Of a stretch of 64,000 nt of DNA, positions 47,620-60,222 are shown in pieces (position 1 is the first letter of the stretch; every line of letters starts with the position of its first letter). The DNA comes from Epiperipatus broadwayi (Eukaryota > Onychophora > Udeonychophora > Euonychophora > Peripatidae). Where the stretch lies: NCBI GenBank assembly GCA_028023455.1, contig JAQFVV010000049.1, positions 5,982,855-6,046,854 on the forward strand, given 5' to 3'. The position numbers and the translations under genes are program-made. The notes beneath the pieces are model-generated. The model was not told where the DNA came from. It was given only the letters and a program-made list of their open reading frames with translations, and did no database searches.

Positions 47620-49436
47620 TGTAATGTGACGACCATGTAAAGTCATTGTCACACTATATATTTATTAATAAAATTAGATAAATTAGCTACTAAAAAGTAA
47701 TAAAGGTAAATGGATTAGCTACTAAATTTAAAAAAAAAAGAAGGCAAAGAAAAAAGTTGAAATTCAAATGTCGAAATTACTTTGGATTTTTGTAATAGTA
47801 AGAGAAGGGGAGGGGGGTGCATAAAGAAATGCCTCTCTTTCTCTCTTTTAAAAAAAAACAAGTAAGTCAAATGCTTGAAAGTTATTTCTATTTATTGTGG
47901 GAGAGAGGAAGGGGATGCATAAAGAAATGCTTCTTTTTCTCTCTTTTAAAAAACTATATTGTAACAAGTTAAAATAAATTATAAACATAAATTTTAAAAA
48001 ATGAATTGTAAACTTTTTAAGTAAAATTTAAATGTAATATGTAATGTAAAAACAATATGACCATATAAATTAGAGGTGTTAAAGTCTGTTGGACTAATTA
48101 AATTCCTCGGACAAAGAAAAATGTATAACAAGGAAAAGCTTATAATTACAGCTCAATTAATTAAAACCTACATTCCAGCCACTAATTAAACAAATAGATT
48201 GATAAGAATTTGTTGGAAATCTAAAACATTAATTAAAAATTTACAAAAACAATGGACAAAAGAAAGACAGTAAGACCAGAGTTACAATTATTATCTGATC
48301 ATTCCGAGTAGAGATTTTGAGGAAGCAACAGCTAAAAGAAAATGAAAGAAGTGTGTGGCTAGTGGCGTTAAAGGGACATGGGTTTGTATTCAATCCATAT
48401 CACCACTGACTCACTATGTAAGATCTATGCCTGACCTGCTAGAGAGACCACCGCTTCTGTGACTGAACAACTTAAGATCTACCTAAAGAATGGACAAGAA
48501 GTAAAAAACTGGAACGAGAAATAACCCCACAAACTGAGAGAGGAAATCAATCCAGCCGACAGTGAAGGACATACCATCTCTACAAAAAAAGGGATGATCT
48601 CCTATTGGACGGTAAGGAGCGCTCGAAAGAAATATCCATGGAAACAACTACAATGAAAACCTAGGTAAAAAGCATGCATGCATTTTAATTTTAATGTTCA
48701 TAAATAAATCAACAAGGAACAATCTTGATAGATTTAGAACTCTACCAAATAGGACTTGAAAATAACTTTTATATTTGATCTGTTTTACTATGTTTTATTA
48801 TAGCCACGTATTTATGTAAGTGTGTGTTTTTTTTATTATTGTTATCATGTATTTTTTTATATAAAAGTGAGTTTTATTAAACATATTTATTCGTAAATTG
48901 CGTATACTTGCTTTATTCTCCTATCACCAAGCTATGACAGGGGGAAAACTGTAATTTAGTGATTAAAGGGTAAGGCTGTTTTTAAAGGTATTCATGTACT
49001 GCTTGTTTGTGAGAATCTCTCAATTATATAAAAATAAATAGCAAGCGCTGGACATTTGTAAATTTCTTGGAAATAGTTTTGCTTTGTTCAGCAGCCAAGA
49101 GTTATTGGCCGGGAAATATAACGCCAAGATAATATGTACGTATTGCCTCGGGGTTCGTTCACTGGTACAGATATGAAGTTAAATTTGTATCTGTATTAGC
49201 TCTCTGCTTGCATTGTAATGGTGTTGGTTAAATAAATAAAGAAAAAATATCTATTACAGTTGGAGGCTAAGTTGGGATATTTCGGTTAGCAAAACTGATA
49301 ATAAACAAATAAGATAATAAAGAATAAAAGTTGTAAAAAAATAACTGTATAAAAAATAAGTATCAAATAAAAGTATAGAAATAAAATAACACTAATAAAA
49401 TAAAATCAATTCATCCAAATAACCGTGTCCGTTACA
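47620..49436 (+). repeat. 3' LTR of the Gag-only element
   Basis: Partner of the 5' LTR, colinear over its whole length, including the internal 55-bp pair (about 47804-47858 and 47899-47953) and the second primer-site-like junction at about 49252-49285. Confidence 0.85.
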
Positions 49437-50109
49437 ATTCTTAAAATTATTTGACTGCTAATAGAGGAAATTATGTTTTGTTTTATTGATATTTATAACA
49501 CTTCAAGTAAATTCCATTACTATTAAGCCACTAGTGATACATTAGTCTTAGATTATATTTAATTAGATTACAGTAATCTACGACAAATTTGAGGACTATT
49601 TATAATTTAATTTCAAAAGAGAAATCCTATTATAAAGCACTGAAATTTTAAACACAATGCTCTGAATTAATTATTATTATTTGGTTTTTTTATTAATAAA
49701 TAATATCTATTTAAAATTAAGATTTGATCCTATCAACTTATTTTTTTAATCTATAGTGTGATTATTCTCTTGTGCAATAATAAAAAATGATTTGATTAAA
49801 TCCCTTTTTACTTTAGATAGATATCTTAAATAAAAAAACATATTTCTGGCATCTCATTGTATCATTTTCTTACTTCTTCATATTCCATCATTACTTTTTG
49901 TTAATACAATGTGTGTGTATATAAAGATATATATAACTATTAAAAGAGGTTGCCTTGACTATAGGTTGAGCTTATTGATATCTTAAGAGTATCATCTATA
50001 TTTATAAACTATTAAAGCCTTGAATAATGGGCTTTAATATATATTAAATAAAAAACTCTAGAATAAACTTTATAATATTTAAAATACCAATATGTAAAAA
50101 TAAAAAAAC
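49437..50109. other. Unassigned AT-rich stretch
   Basis: Nothing coding or repetitive was recognised to the right of the LTR element until the palindrome fragment near 50110. Confidence 0.5.
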
Positions 50110-50280
50110 AGCTATAGTCAACTTATAACATGACATGATCACCATTTGTTATATTTGCTTATAACTGTTATTAAAACAGGCAAAACTCTCCATATATCCT
50201 CTCACTGATAAAAGTCATTAACTAGAAAGTAACATAAAATTGTGCATTTAGCACTACTATATAATGTTCATCAAGCATAT
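50110..50280 (+). repeat. Truncated fragment of palindromic family F
   Basis: ACATGACATGATCACCATTT, GCTTATAACTGTTATTAAAACAGG in pieces, AAACTCTCCATATA and TCTCACTGATAAAAGTCAT follow the order of the family's flank and arm, but the palindromic partner is almost gone (GCACTACTATATAATG near 50255). Confidence 0.65.
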
Positions 50281-50483
50281 AATAAATGATTCTGCATTAG
50301 AATAAACAGATTAAATTATTTAATTTAAAAGTTTACTTAAGATGTTAATAACAATAAGATAAAAAATTACTAAGATAATAATTTACATTCAATTTTTAAT
50401 CAATCATTTTTTACCATAAATACAATTTCATAATTAAATATTCTTTTATTTCAATCACATAATAATAATAATAGTGATATCAA

Positions 50484-50582
50484 TTTTTTTTTCTCATGTG
50501 TCATAGCATTGGCTAGGAAAGCATCACCCAGGACAACTGTTTTTAAGCAACTGTGGTGACCTCTCGATCACCAATGCTTGAC
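50484..50582 (-). mobile_element. tRNA-headed SINE, family S (minus strand)
   Basis: On the minus strand it starts GTCAAGCATTGGTGATCGAG, with a degraded box B (GGGTGATGCTTTCCTAGCC) and the family end AATGCTATGACACATGAG followed by an A-run. No clear TSD was seen. Confidence 0.75.
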
Positions 50583-51484
50583 TCTTCTTCACTGATATTT
50601 AAAACAATTTTATTATTTTACACTATTTAACAATTTCTTCTTTAATACTTAATTTAATATGATGAATTTACTATTTACTTTCTATCTTTAATGTATCTAT
50701 TCATTTTGCATCTACTTTTATTTTATACTTATTCTATTTTGACATTTGATATAGATTTCCTATTATATGAATCAACTCTAAAACTAACAATATTTACTAA
50801 CTTTAACTCTCATTATAATATTTTTTTAATATATACTTAAATGTAGCTTTCTTATACAATGATGAGTTTATTACTATTATTGTGATAGAAATATTTACGG
50901 GCTCATTGCATGCTAAACATTCTTAGGCTAAATCAGTATAGAATGATTTTTCATCATTATTGCATATCTCACTTCATTTCTAAAGCATCGATCATGAGCC
51001 TGTATTACAAATAGAATTTTAGCTATATTAAAATGTTTACTGTTTGGAATCTGCAAGAATTTTATTACAGCACTATTAGCAATAAAAATGTTAATCTTAT
51101 CCAATTATTTTTTAAATATAATATTCTTAACAAATCCTCTATGCATTTAGAACATGTTAGATTGATGATCTCAAGAGCTAAGATTATATCATTTCCCAGA
51201 AAACTGAAAAAAAAAAACTGAGATTAATCTAATTGAATGAAACTATTGGCATGTCTCCCATTTTCGTGTTCAAATATCACATGACATCCAAAGCAACTAA
51301 TATATGATTAATCATAATTAATAAAACTATTGCATTGATTTTTTTAAAGCAGTTTCGTTTATCATTTTCTCTAAAAATATTAAAGTAAATAAAGTGTGTA
51401 TATAGTTTAACTTAAGAGAACAAGAAGCTCTGTAATTAAAATTTAAAGAATGCAGATAAATATAGTTTTAAATAGTATTTTGTT

Positions 51485-51570
51485 GTCAAGCGTTGGTGGC
51501 TTAGAGGTTAGCATAGCTGTCTTCCAAGCAGCTGGCCCGTGTTCGTAATTGCATGTCATAGAGGCAAATT
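51485..51570 (+). mobile_element. tRNA-headed SINE, family S (truncated)
   Basis: GTCAAGCGTTGGTGGCTTAG, GGTTAGCATAGCTGTCTTCC and GCCCGTGTTCGTAATTGCATG keep the 5' half and part of box B. The 3' half is shortened. Confidence 0.7.
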
Positions 51571-52686
51571 GACATAGAAGATATTATTCTTGCTAAGTGT
51601 CAAGTGGTAAAAGTTTTAGTAATTTCCATCTACTTTTTTAATTCTCTAGCTAAGAATAATTAGATATTCATTTACTGATCGATACTGGATGATAGCTAGT
51701 TGGCAAACAGGTTAGTTGCTTGAAAAAAAAAAAAAATCCCCAGCCTAATTAATTTCTGGAAAAAAATTAGAATTTAGGTCAGCGTTTCTATCATTAAAAA
51801 TATTTAAAATAGATGTCGTTAGTGCTGTATTCTGTTACATTTAATTAATCATTGATAATTTACCATGAACTGTTTTTTTTTCTTTTGTTTATTTACAGTA
51901 TACGTTTATTTTACTTTCTTTTTGTAAATGTATTTTTTTCTTTAAAAAGTTCGAATATATATATTTGAAATCTTAAATAAAACAATAATGGCCTCTGGTG
52001 AAAAACTAAGAAACATAATCATAACGTTATTTTTTTAATAATCTTTAATACAAGTAACTACAAAAATAAATTGCTTTATCAAAAAAAAAAAAATGCTTTT
52101 ATCCCATTTTTATTTATTTATTTGACTTTTTTAAAAAACGGACTTATAAATTGATTATTTCAAATACAAAAAATCAGGTGAAATACTCAATTGAAATTAC
52201 ATCATTAGTTTAAGTGGGAAAAATAGACTAATTACATTTCCCAGCAGCGATTCAATTAGAAATACAACACACTTCCACAAAACAAAAATATAATTACCAA
52301 ATGCTGCTTGTGAATTCTTTAAAGAAAGAAAATTAAAAATAATTTAAATCATGTTATTTGAAAATTATTCTAAAAGAAAAGAATAGAAAACTTAAGAAGC
52401 TGAGAAAGAAAATAGAGGCAGTTTCAAACCGAAATGAAACAAAATAATTTATTTTTAAAAAATAGAAAAAAAGCTCCCTGCATGTAGAATAAATAAAAAA
52501 GTAACACTGTATATAATTTTAATAGCAGTTAAAATTATGTGGACATTGTGCTAAAGTTCTTTTAAGTTTCTTTTTAAAAAATGCACATTTTTCAACAAAA
52601 AAGCGGGAAAAATACTTTTTATAGTATAATAGCACAAGTTTATAAAACTTGTCAGATAAACATAAAAATGTGGATAAAAAAAGTAA

Positions 52687-52748
52687 TCAAGCATTGTTAA
52701 CCGAGAGTTGGTTGCAGACGGTTGTGGGCATGCTATAACATATGAAAA
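52687..52748 (+). mobile_element. tRNA-headed SINE, family S (internally deleted)
   Basis: CAAGCATTGTTAACCGAGAG is followed directly by TTGCAGACGGTTGTGGG and CATGCTATAACATATGAAAA, so the middle and box B are missing. The word TTGCAGACGGTTGTGGG is shared with the copy at 60091. Confidence 0.7.
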
Positions 52749-53107
52749 TATATATATATAAAAGTAAATCAGCCCACTGCATAGATAATGCCCGACTCTT
52801 AAATGCGACTAATGGAGGACTAGTAAATGATCAGTATGTGAGCAGTTTTTCATTCGTAATTTATCCTATAAGAATAGTCAAATATAAATTTACTAAGCAA
52901 ATATTGAATAGTAAGCTATCTTCTTTTGTTGGAAAGTAATTCTAAGTTTTATTTCGTCTCCGATTGAAACATATGACATAAGCATTTTAAGCAGATCCAT
53001 TACCATTGCACTGAAATACTATTAATGTATTAATTATTATATGTATGTTTTCTTTCTAGATGCAGATTTAAGTGCATAGAAATAATGCTTTCTTTCAGAT
53101 AATAACA

Positions 53108-53354
53108 CTACATCTTATGTTTGTGATAAGTTTGTGGATGATCTGTAATTACATTGATATTCTTTTTAATTAAGAATCAATATAGAGTTCTTGATTAATA
53201 TTTTACCAATAATGCATGCTGGATGCAAAAATATTTAACTACATCTTATGTTTGTAATAAGTTTGTGGATGGTCTGAAATTATATTGATATTCTTTTTAA
53301 TTAAGAATCAATATAGAGTTTTTGATTAATCTTTTACCAATAATGCATGCTTGA
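53108..53354 (+). repeat. Tandem duplication, 131-bp unit
   Basis: The unit starting CTACATCTTATGTTTGT recurs at 53239 with a handful of changes and ends after CCAATAATGCATGC. The second unit is slightly shorter. No open frame. Confidence 0.9.
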
Positions 53355-55147
53355 TAATTCTTGAGATTTTATTTAAACTAGTTGAAGGTGTAATAAATGT
53401 TCATATATCATCACATGTGTAAAAAAATAGTTATGTTTATATTACTAATTATATTTAATTACACTGAAAGTTTTAGTATCTTTGTTATCTAACAAGACAG
53501 TATGTGGTAACATAAAGTAGAAGGATTTTCACAAACTCCCTGATTATAAACCTATCTAACATTAACACATGAGTTTGTAGTTCACCCATTTAATGATGAT
53601 TATTTACAATTGAATTTTATAGAGAAAATTTTTTTTTATGTTAAATATTTTTATTGACTGTGCACTACAAGGAAATAAAATAATTGTTTTTTCAGCCACA
53701 ATTGGAATTTTAGATTTAACTTAAAATAAAAACATTGGGAATCCAGAAATTAATTAAGTTAATTCCTTATGTATAATACTATTTATTTTATTTACTATTA
53801 TCAGCTTAATTATCTATGTGCAAAACATATATATATATTATGGATTGACTTAATTAATTTCTAGATCTTCCATGCTTTTATTTCAAGTGAAATCCAAAAA
53901 TTCCAATTATGATTGAAGAAAGAATTATTTTATTTCCTTTTAGTGCACAGTCAATAAAAGTGTTTAATGCATAAAAATAAAATAAAAACCTTCATTATTT
54001 TTAAGTTTTTAGTTTTGGCATAGTAAATGAAAATGTAAAAGTATATTGTACTTATAGTTAATATATATATTAATTTTAATATTCTTATTGATAAATGAAT
54101 TCATGGTGTATATTTTTGAGAGCTTCCATGTAGTAAAAATATCTTATATTATTTACTAATATTAATGTTTTGGACTACAATCTGTAATTGTTCAACAATA
54201 TCTTAGGTAAATTATTATTATGTTTAATATTCTTAAAATTTAAAAAGACTGTATCATGATCATTTCATGCATTAAAACTAATTGAATATGCAAGTCATGA
54301 AACAATTCCAAGAAAAGCAGATTTTGTGGTTATTTTAATGGGATGCCAGTAATAATTTATGGTATGCTATTTTATTGGCTAATGGGTTTAAAACTTTTCT
54401 ACAGAGTAATTAACTTCTGTTTATCACATAAACATATTCTTATGAAACAATTTTATTATTAAAATGTATATATTAATATCTTAACAAAAATATTTAATAA
54501 AAATAACAATACAATTATGAGAAAAAACAGGACAGTAATAAATGCAGTGGGATATGATTGAATACATGTTGTGTTTGAGATGATGAAATAGTTGAATGAA
54601 TTATGATTTACAAGGTCATTTATAATAGAAGTATGGGTAAAAAAATGCAATAATTTAAATTTACAAATTTCTTGATTTTTATTACTTTTAGTTCAAAACT
54701 GTAACTAAAACTCTGTCTAATAGAATATGAGATACATTCAGTATAATTGACATTGTGAATATATGTAGCATCATTCTCAAGTATGCCTGTAATTATTAAT
54801 CTCATCTTTTTCATTTTTACTAACACTAGTTTATCATTAATTTGCCTATATTTTATGTTTTAAATTTTTTCATGAATTTATAAATGTATTATTTCACATC
54901 CATTTTCAATTACATGAATTTATTTTTCATTGTGAGAAATATGTTATAATAAAGTTTAAAATTAGAATTTGATCAGTTATTTCAGCAATGTGCTACAGGT
55001 TGTCTCTGGATCTATGGTTGCTAGATTTTCTATCTCTATAAGTGCTATCTTAAAAATCACACTCATCTTTTTTTAATGACAGTTCTTTTTATGAAATTCT
55101 TGCATTCTTATATTAGGAATTCATTTAGATAGACTTAAAATATTTTT
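53355..55147. other. Unassigned AT-rich stretch (about 1.8 kb)
   Basis: An imperfect inverted pair (AAGGAAATAAAATAATT near 53668 and AATTATTTTATTTCCTTTTAG near 53925, with TGCACT/AGTGCA and a TTTTATTGACTG partner outside) suggests a decayed hairpin of about 300 bp. Otherwise nothing was recognised. Confidence 0.5.
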
Positions 55148-55649
55148 ATATATATTCTTAATTATCTATTAGAATTTTTTGTCATTCACACACACATTCA
55201 TTTTGCCTTCAATAAAACTCACTGATATTTCAGTTAAGAGCTATCACACAATTGAGAAGAAAGATCTTAAACTCAAAAAAAAAATCAACAAACTCTCCAC
55301 ATGGTTAATGTGTGTTGGTAAGCAACCAATCCATGTTTGCTTACTATATGAATAATCACATACAACAAGAACATATGAAGTAGACATTAGGAATTTGTCC
55401 TACATGGTTTCTTTAAGGTGAGGAATTGAAGGGTATTCTTTCAGTTAACACAAACTCTTTTTTGCAGCCTAATATATATTTTCAATCATGACAGATAAAA
55501 TAAATCATGGCTCTTATTACCAAGAGGCTATAAAGTCACCAACCAACACAGCAACAGCTGGCCAAAGGTGGAGGGTACTAAGAATTCTTTGATTTCTGAT
55601 CCAAGCTGTCATTTGATTACATTTAATTTAGATACAACTACAGATCACT

Positions 55650-56320
55650 TTCAAGTGAAGGATTATTGCAAGAATTGGCAGTAGAACTGTCTCATATTAA
55701 ATGGGATATTATTGGACTTTGTGAAGCTAGAAGAAAAGGTGAAGAAACAACTGATTTAAAAAGTGGACATATACTCTACTACAAAGAAAAAATATCAGAA
55801 GTGCAAGTGGAGTAGGATTCATTATAAATAAAAAGTGGAAGAACAACATTGTGCAGATTGATGGTGTATCTGACAAAGTCACAAGATTAGTTATTCAACT
55901 TAATAGCAGATACCAAATGCATATAATTCAGGTTTATGACCCAACAAGTTCTCATAGTGATGAATTGATAGATTTTTATATGGATGTACAAAAGGCTTTT
56001 CATCATGTAAAACAATATTTTAAAATTGTTATACTAAACAATTAAAATATGAAAATGTTGTAAGTAAATTTGGTTATAGTAATAAAAATGAGAGAGGACA
56101 TAGATTTGTGGAGTTTGCAGGGGAAAAAAACTTTATATCATGAAATCTTTTTTTTTTTTTGAGAAAAATGTTAAATGGAAATGGAAGCATCCACATAAAG
56201 GTACCATAGAATTGGATTATATTTTGACTAACAGAAAATACATATTTCAAGATTATAATGTTCTTAATAAATTCAACAGAGAAAGTAATCATTAATTAGT
56301 GAGATGCAAGATATATGTTA
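55650..56320 (+). pseudogene. Endonuclease domain of LINE copy 2, catalytic boxes lost
   Basis: Pieces in different frames read LCEARRKGEETTDLKSGHI, then IIQVYDPTSSHSDELIDFYM, then ELDYILTNRKYIFQ. Compared with copy 1, YAPT has become YDPT, the GDFNAR box is destroyed after KIVI, and the final SDH has become SNH. The domain therefore cannot be active. It precedes the reverse transcriptase as in copy 1. Confidence 0.8.
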
Positions 56321-56859
56321 TTGCAAAACTAGACAGACAAAAAATTATTAAGAAAAACACTATTCACAGTTCGATATTCTTAATTTTCAGAAACATTCTA
56401 ATGAATTTAAATTAGAACTTGAAAATTGTTTTCAAATATTATCATATTTTTAATGATTCAGATTTGAATGAAATTAATAGAAAAATAACTGATACATTTT
56501 TAAAAACTATAACAAAGGTAGATGGTAAAAAAAAAGCAACAATTGATCAATAATATTTCTACTGAGATTAGAGAATTTATAAAGAAAAGAAGGAATATGA
56601 AGATATGTAAAAATGATGCATTAAAAAGAACTGAATATCTTAAATTTTGTAAAATGGTGCAAAAAGAGTTTATAATGATATAAGAAAATACAATTGTGAA
56701 CCACCAAGGAAAGGTAGTAAACAAAATAAAGGTCTCAAGAGTGTAAAGCAACATTTTGGTATTGGTAGGAAACTTATATCTGTAATAAGAAAAAAACATG
56801 GAAATGTTTCTAAAAATAGAGATAACATTATGAAATGTGCAGAGGAGTTCTATCAAGAA

Positions 56860-57740
56860 TTATATAGCAATAAAGAAGAAATACTTCCTACAATTATTGC
56901 ATCCTCTGAATTGCCTACTATTTTAAGTGAAGAAGTGAGGGATGCAAATAATTTATGAAGAAGGGAAAGTTACAGGTAATGATGAAATTATAATTGATAT
57001 CTTAAAAGAAGCAGGTAAAAAAATAGATTTTTTTTTGGCAAAATTATATAGTAAATGTGTAGATGATAAAAATGTTTTTTTTTTTTTAAAAAAAAATAAT
57101 AAAGAAGATATTAGCAATTATAAATCTACCAGTCTTTTATTAGCTTTATACAAATATTTTACCAAGATCATTGCAGCTTGTCTACTTAGAACTTTGAATT
57201 TTAACCAACCCAAAGTACAGGCTGGATTTAAAAGTTGTTTTAGTACAGTGAATCATATTCAAGTATTGAGAGAAGTTATAGAAAGGGCCAGTAAATAAGA
57301 GTTGTCATTATGCTTTGGATTTGTAGATTTTGAAAAGGCATTTGATTCTATAAGCATCTCTTCAGTGAATGAAGCATTGGATTATCAAGATATAGATCCA
57401 GGATATTGACATCAGAAGAATATTTATAAAAATGCAACAACAACAATTAGATTACATACTGATACTAGGAATAGTAACATTGATAAGGATATAAGACAGA
57501 GTAACTCTGTATCTCCAAAACTTTTTACAATAGTGCTACAAGAAGTATTTTATGGATTAAAATGGGAATCTAAAGGAATAAAAATAAATGGAGATTATTT
57601 AAGTCATTTAGATTTTGCAGATGATGTAATTGTTTTTTTACAAATAGTGCTTCAATGCTTCAGGAAATGTTTGAAGAGTTATCAGATGAAAGTAAAATGT
57701 AGGATTAAAGGTAAATATTAAAAAGAATAAGATAATATTC
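56860..57740 (+). pseudogene. Reverse transcriptase of LINE copy 2, multiply broken
   Basis: The entry motif reads VTGNDEIIIDILKEAGKKI (56970-57026). Then QPKVQAGFKSCFSTVNHIQV (about 57210-57260) covers the usual Q.GF....ST.D box with Asp changed to Asn, and the catalytic FADD box is intact (57613-57624, in SHLDFADDVIVF). Stops and a poly(A)/poly(T) expansion near 57075-57110 split the frames. Confidence 0.8.
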
Positions 57741-57779
57741 AATAGATTTGCTTAAAAGATAAAAAAATTTAAGATTGAT

Positions 57780-58380
57780 AATAATGAGTTAGAAGAAGTT
57801 AACAACTACAACTACCTTGGTCAGATTAGTACTACAGATGGAAACATAATGGATGAAAATAATCATAGAATTAAACTTGGTTAGAGTGCTTTTGGTTGAA
57901 ATAACATAAAAGAAAATATGCCTATAAGTTTGAAGAGAAAGGTTTTTAATAAATGTGTTTTACTAATTCTTACTTATGGATCTGAGACTGGGATACTTGC
58001 AGAAGAGAAACACAGTAACCTAAAACTACTCAAAATGTATGGAAAGATGCATGTTAAAAATAGCAAGAAGGAGTCAAAAATACAATAGATGGGCAAAAGA
58101 ACAAACAGGTGTTACTGGCATCATTAAAAAATTAAAAGACTGAAGTGGAGTGGGTCTGGTCATATTGCTAAAAGAGATGATAATAAATTGACATTTGAAA
58201 TCTTAAATAGGATTCCAAGAGATTGTAAAAGACAAGAAAAAGACCACATGTGAGTTGAATGGATAAAATAAGGAAGTGTGAGTATGGGGAGGGGGGTGAT
58301 GTAAAGAAAACACTAGAGATCAGAGATGGATTGAACTTGGAGAGGTTATCATTCTGCAGTGTATTGATAATGGTTGGAAA
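57780..58380 (+). pseudogene. C-terminal tail of LINE copy 2
   Basis: Frames carry NELEEVNNYNYLGQI, NHRIKLG, VFNKCVLLILTYGSE-like words and a decayed RWIELGEVIILQCIDNGW end, matching copy 1 and the RTE family. It finishes at the terminal GAT repeats. Confidence 0.75.
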
Positions 58381-58691
58381 TGATGATGATGATAATGATA
58401 TATATTCTTGAAATGTATAAATAAATAAAAAGCAACTAAAAAAGATAACCAAATCCCAATATAAATTTTTGGTTAAACCAACAAACTTCTGTTGGTCTGG
58501 ATCTCTGAAATTGTCTTCATTAATTTAGTAATGTATCAAAAATGTGTGATGGAATAAAATTTTTAAGGATATCTGGAAGATGATGCGCATTGAAAAAGAT
58601 TGAACAGAGATAGATTAATATCATGACTATATTTAATAAAAAAAAAATATTAGTTTTAACTGTTTTCCTGAAGGTTTGTAATGATAATATT

Positions 58692-59250
58692 TTAGTTGTA
58701 TTTTTATATTGGACTATTTCTATCATCTAATATAAGTATTGAATATCTTTAGAAAAATTTAACTTTATTTAAATATTTCAATTACATTCAACTATTAGTA
58801 ATAACACACATGTTAGTATAAGCACAATGTTTCAAGAGGTATTATTTTCATCTCTTCTTCAGGTGTTGCTGACATGATCAGTGACAGTACTAGAATGGGA
58901 ATCTAAACTGGACCCTTAGATTTTTGAGTATTGAATTTTAAGGTAACACTCTAACCAATTGATCTTTTGACAGGATAGCTCAGTTGGTTAGTGTTACCTT
59001 AAAATTCAATATTCAAGGATCTAAGGGCTCAGTTTAGATTACCAATCTAGTACTGTCACTGCTCAGGTCAGCAACACCTGAAGAAGAGAAGAGAATAATA
59101 TCTCTCAAAACATTGTGCATATATTAACATGTGTACTATTACTAATCGTTGAATGTATTTGGAGTATCTAAATGAAGTTAATTTTTTCAAAAGACATTCA
59201 ATAATTATATTAGATGATGGAAATATTCCAATATAAAAATACAATCAGTT
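58692..59250. repeat. Head-to-head palindrome of the tRNA-headed unit
   Basis: Two copies of the unit seen at 43098-43400 meet at about 58980 with their tRNA-like heads facing each other (GATAGCTCAGTTGGTTAGTG on the plus strand, CAATTGGTTAGAGTGTTACC on the minus strand). Both run outward through ACCTGAAGAAGAG hairpins (58863-58829 minus, 59078-59110 plus) to the tail ATCATCTAATATA. On the minus-strand copy the GAAA box is intact (TTGAAACATTG). Confidence 0.85.
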
Positions 59251-60071
59251 TTAACTGAGTTAAAGTATACACTTGGGCTAGGAATAATCATTAATTTATC
59301 AAAAGTGAATGACAACAAAGATGTATGTGAAGGGAGCTCGATTCTTGTAAAGCAAACTGTAGTTATTTATTATTTATCAATATTAAATAAATAATGGAGA
59401 CATATAAAAGCATGTGACAAGGGTCAGCTAAAAATGTTACTTCAGTTAGAAGTGCATTTTGTAATTATATATTTTTTCAGAAGTCTTTAGTCTTACGTTT
59501 TAAAAATGTGTGGTGGAATAGAAATTTCAAGCATTCTTAAAAGTTTATATCATGTTGTTAGGTTTAATTAAACAAATGACAAAGCAAGTATATTAACTTT
59601 TAACTGGATTTAAAGTTTAAATCTGGAATAGAAAAGCTATAATATTTAATAGCTTAATAAGTGATTAATAGAAATCATAATGCATTTATATAAAATGAGT
59701 GGTTGCACAGGTGTGAATATAGGTGATTTTGCAATTGCTGATAAATTATAATAATTTAAGTGTTCTCTTTAAACTGTACGTTTTGATAAAATAGTCATAA
59801 TGCTATGTTTATGTAATTTTCTTAAGTACATTTTTAGGGCTGACAATTACATAGATACATTTTTAAATTAAATATTTTTGTTTTGAAACTCTTTTTACTA
59901 ATTATTTTTTTAAAATAAAGTATATATCTCTATGCAGAGATAACACACTTGCCATTTATGTCTATCATCAGTAATTCAAATTTAATCCAAGAGAAATCTT
60001 CTCAAGAGACTTAGGATTTTTCTATTAAGTATTTTACTCATAGTTAAATTAACTAATCATCAAACATTGCC
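59251..60071. other. Unassigned AT-rich stretch
   Basis: No coding frame or recognisable repeat between the palindrome and the SINE. Confidence 0.5.
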
Positions 60072-60090
60072 AATAAATATGTATCTAACT

Positions 60091-60203
60091 CGTCAAGCGT
60101 TGTTAGCGGAGATGTTATCGCAGCCGCGTTGCAAGCAAATAGACGGTTGCAGACGGTTGTGGGTTCGCGTTCCGGCTGATGCTATGACATATGGAAAAAA
60201 ATA
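60091..60203 (+). mobile_element. tRNA-headed SINE, family S, with a 19-nt TSD
   Basis: The body starts CGTCAAGCGTTGTTAGCGGAG, has GCAGCCGCGTTGCAAGC, a box B-like GGTTCGCGTTCC and the end GGCTGATGCTATGACATATG, then an A-rich tail. The exact 19-nt repeat AATAAATATGTATCTAACT lies at 60072-60090 and 60204-60222. CG dinucleotides are still frequent, so this is probably the youngest copy here. Confidence 0.92.
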
Positions 60204-60222
60204 AATAAATATGTATCTAACT

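Larger units (their letters stand above)
43499..49436 (+). mobile_element. Gag-only LTR retroelement with 1.8-kb LTRs
   Basis: Direct repeats 43499-45303 and 47620-49436 flank a 2.3-kb interior. The 3' LTR starts TGTAATGTGACGACC right after a purine-rich tract and ends CCGTTACA; the 5' LTR starts TATACTGTGATGACC. The primer-binding site TGGGGGCCAGTCCAGGAT resembles the tRNA-Pro-type site. The interior encodes only a broken Gag-like coiled-coil protein (45705-46402); no protease, reverse transcriptase or integrase is visible. The two LTRs differ mostly by scattered transitions, many at CG sites. I could not find a convincing TSD. The most likely identity is a non-autonomous derivative of a Ty3/gypsy-like element. 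Confidence 0.85.
55160..58397 (+). mobile_element. RTE-like LINE, copy 2, near full length but decayed
   Basis: The element spans 3.24 kb in uninverted order: 5' untranslated part, endonuclease, reverse transcriptase, C-terminal tail and a terminal (GAT)n run. The 12-bp direct repeat ATATATATTCTT flanks it (55148-55159 and 58398-58409); being AT-rich it is good but not absolute evidence. Colinear with copy 1 at 1444-4719 throughout, apart from the 5' inversion and the nested insert there. More decayed than copy 1, so an older insertion of the same family. Confidence 0.85.

Noticed and set aside
43499-49436. An intact retroviral-type element
   Set aside because: No protease, reverse transcriptase, integrase or envelope signature. 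The interior holds only a broken Gag-like frame.
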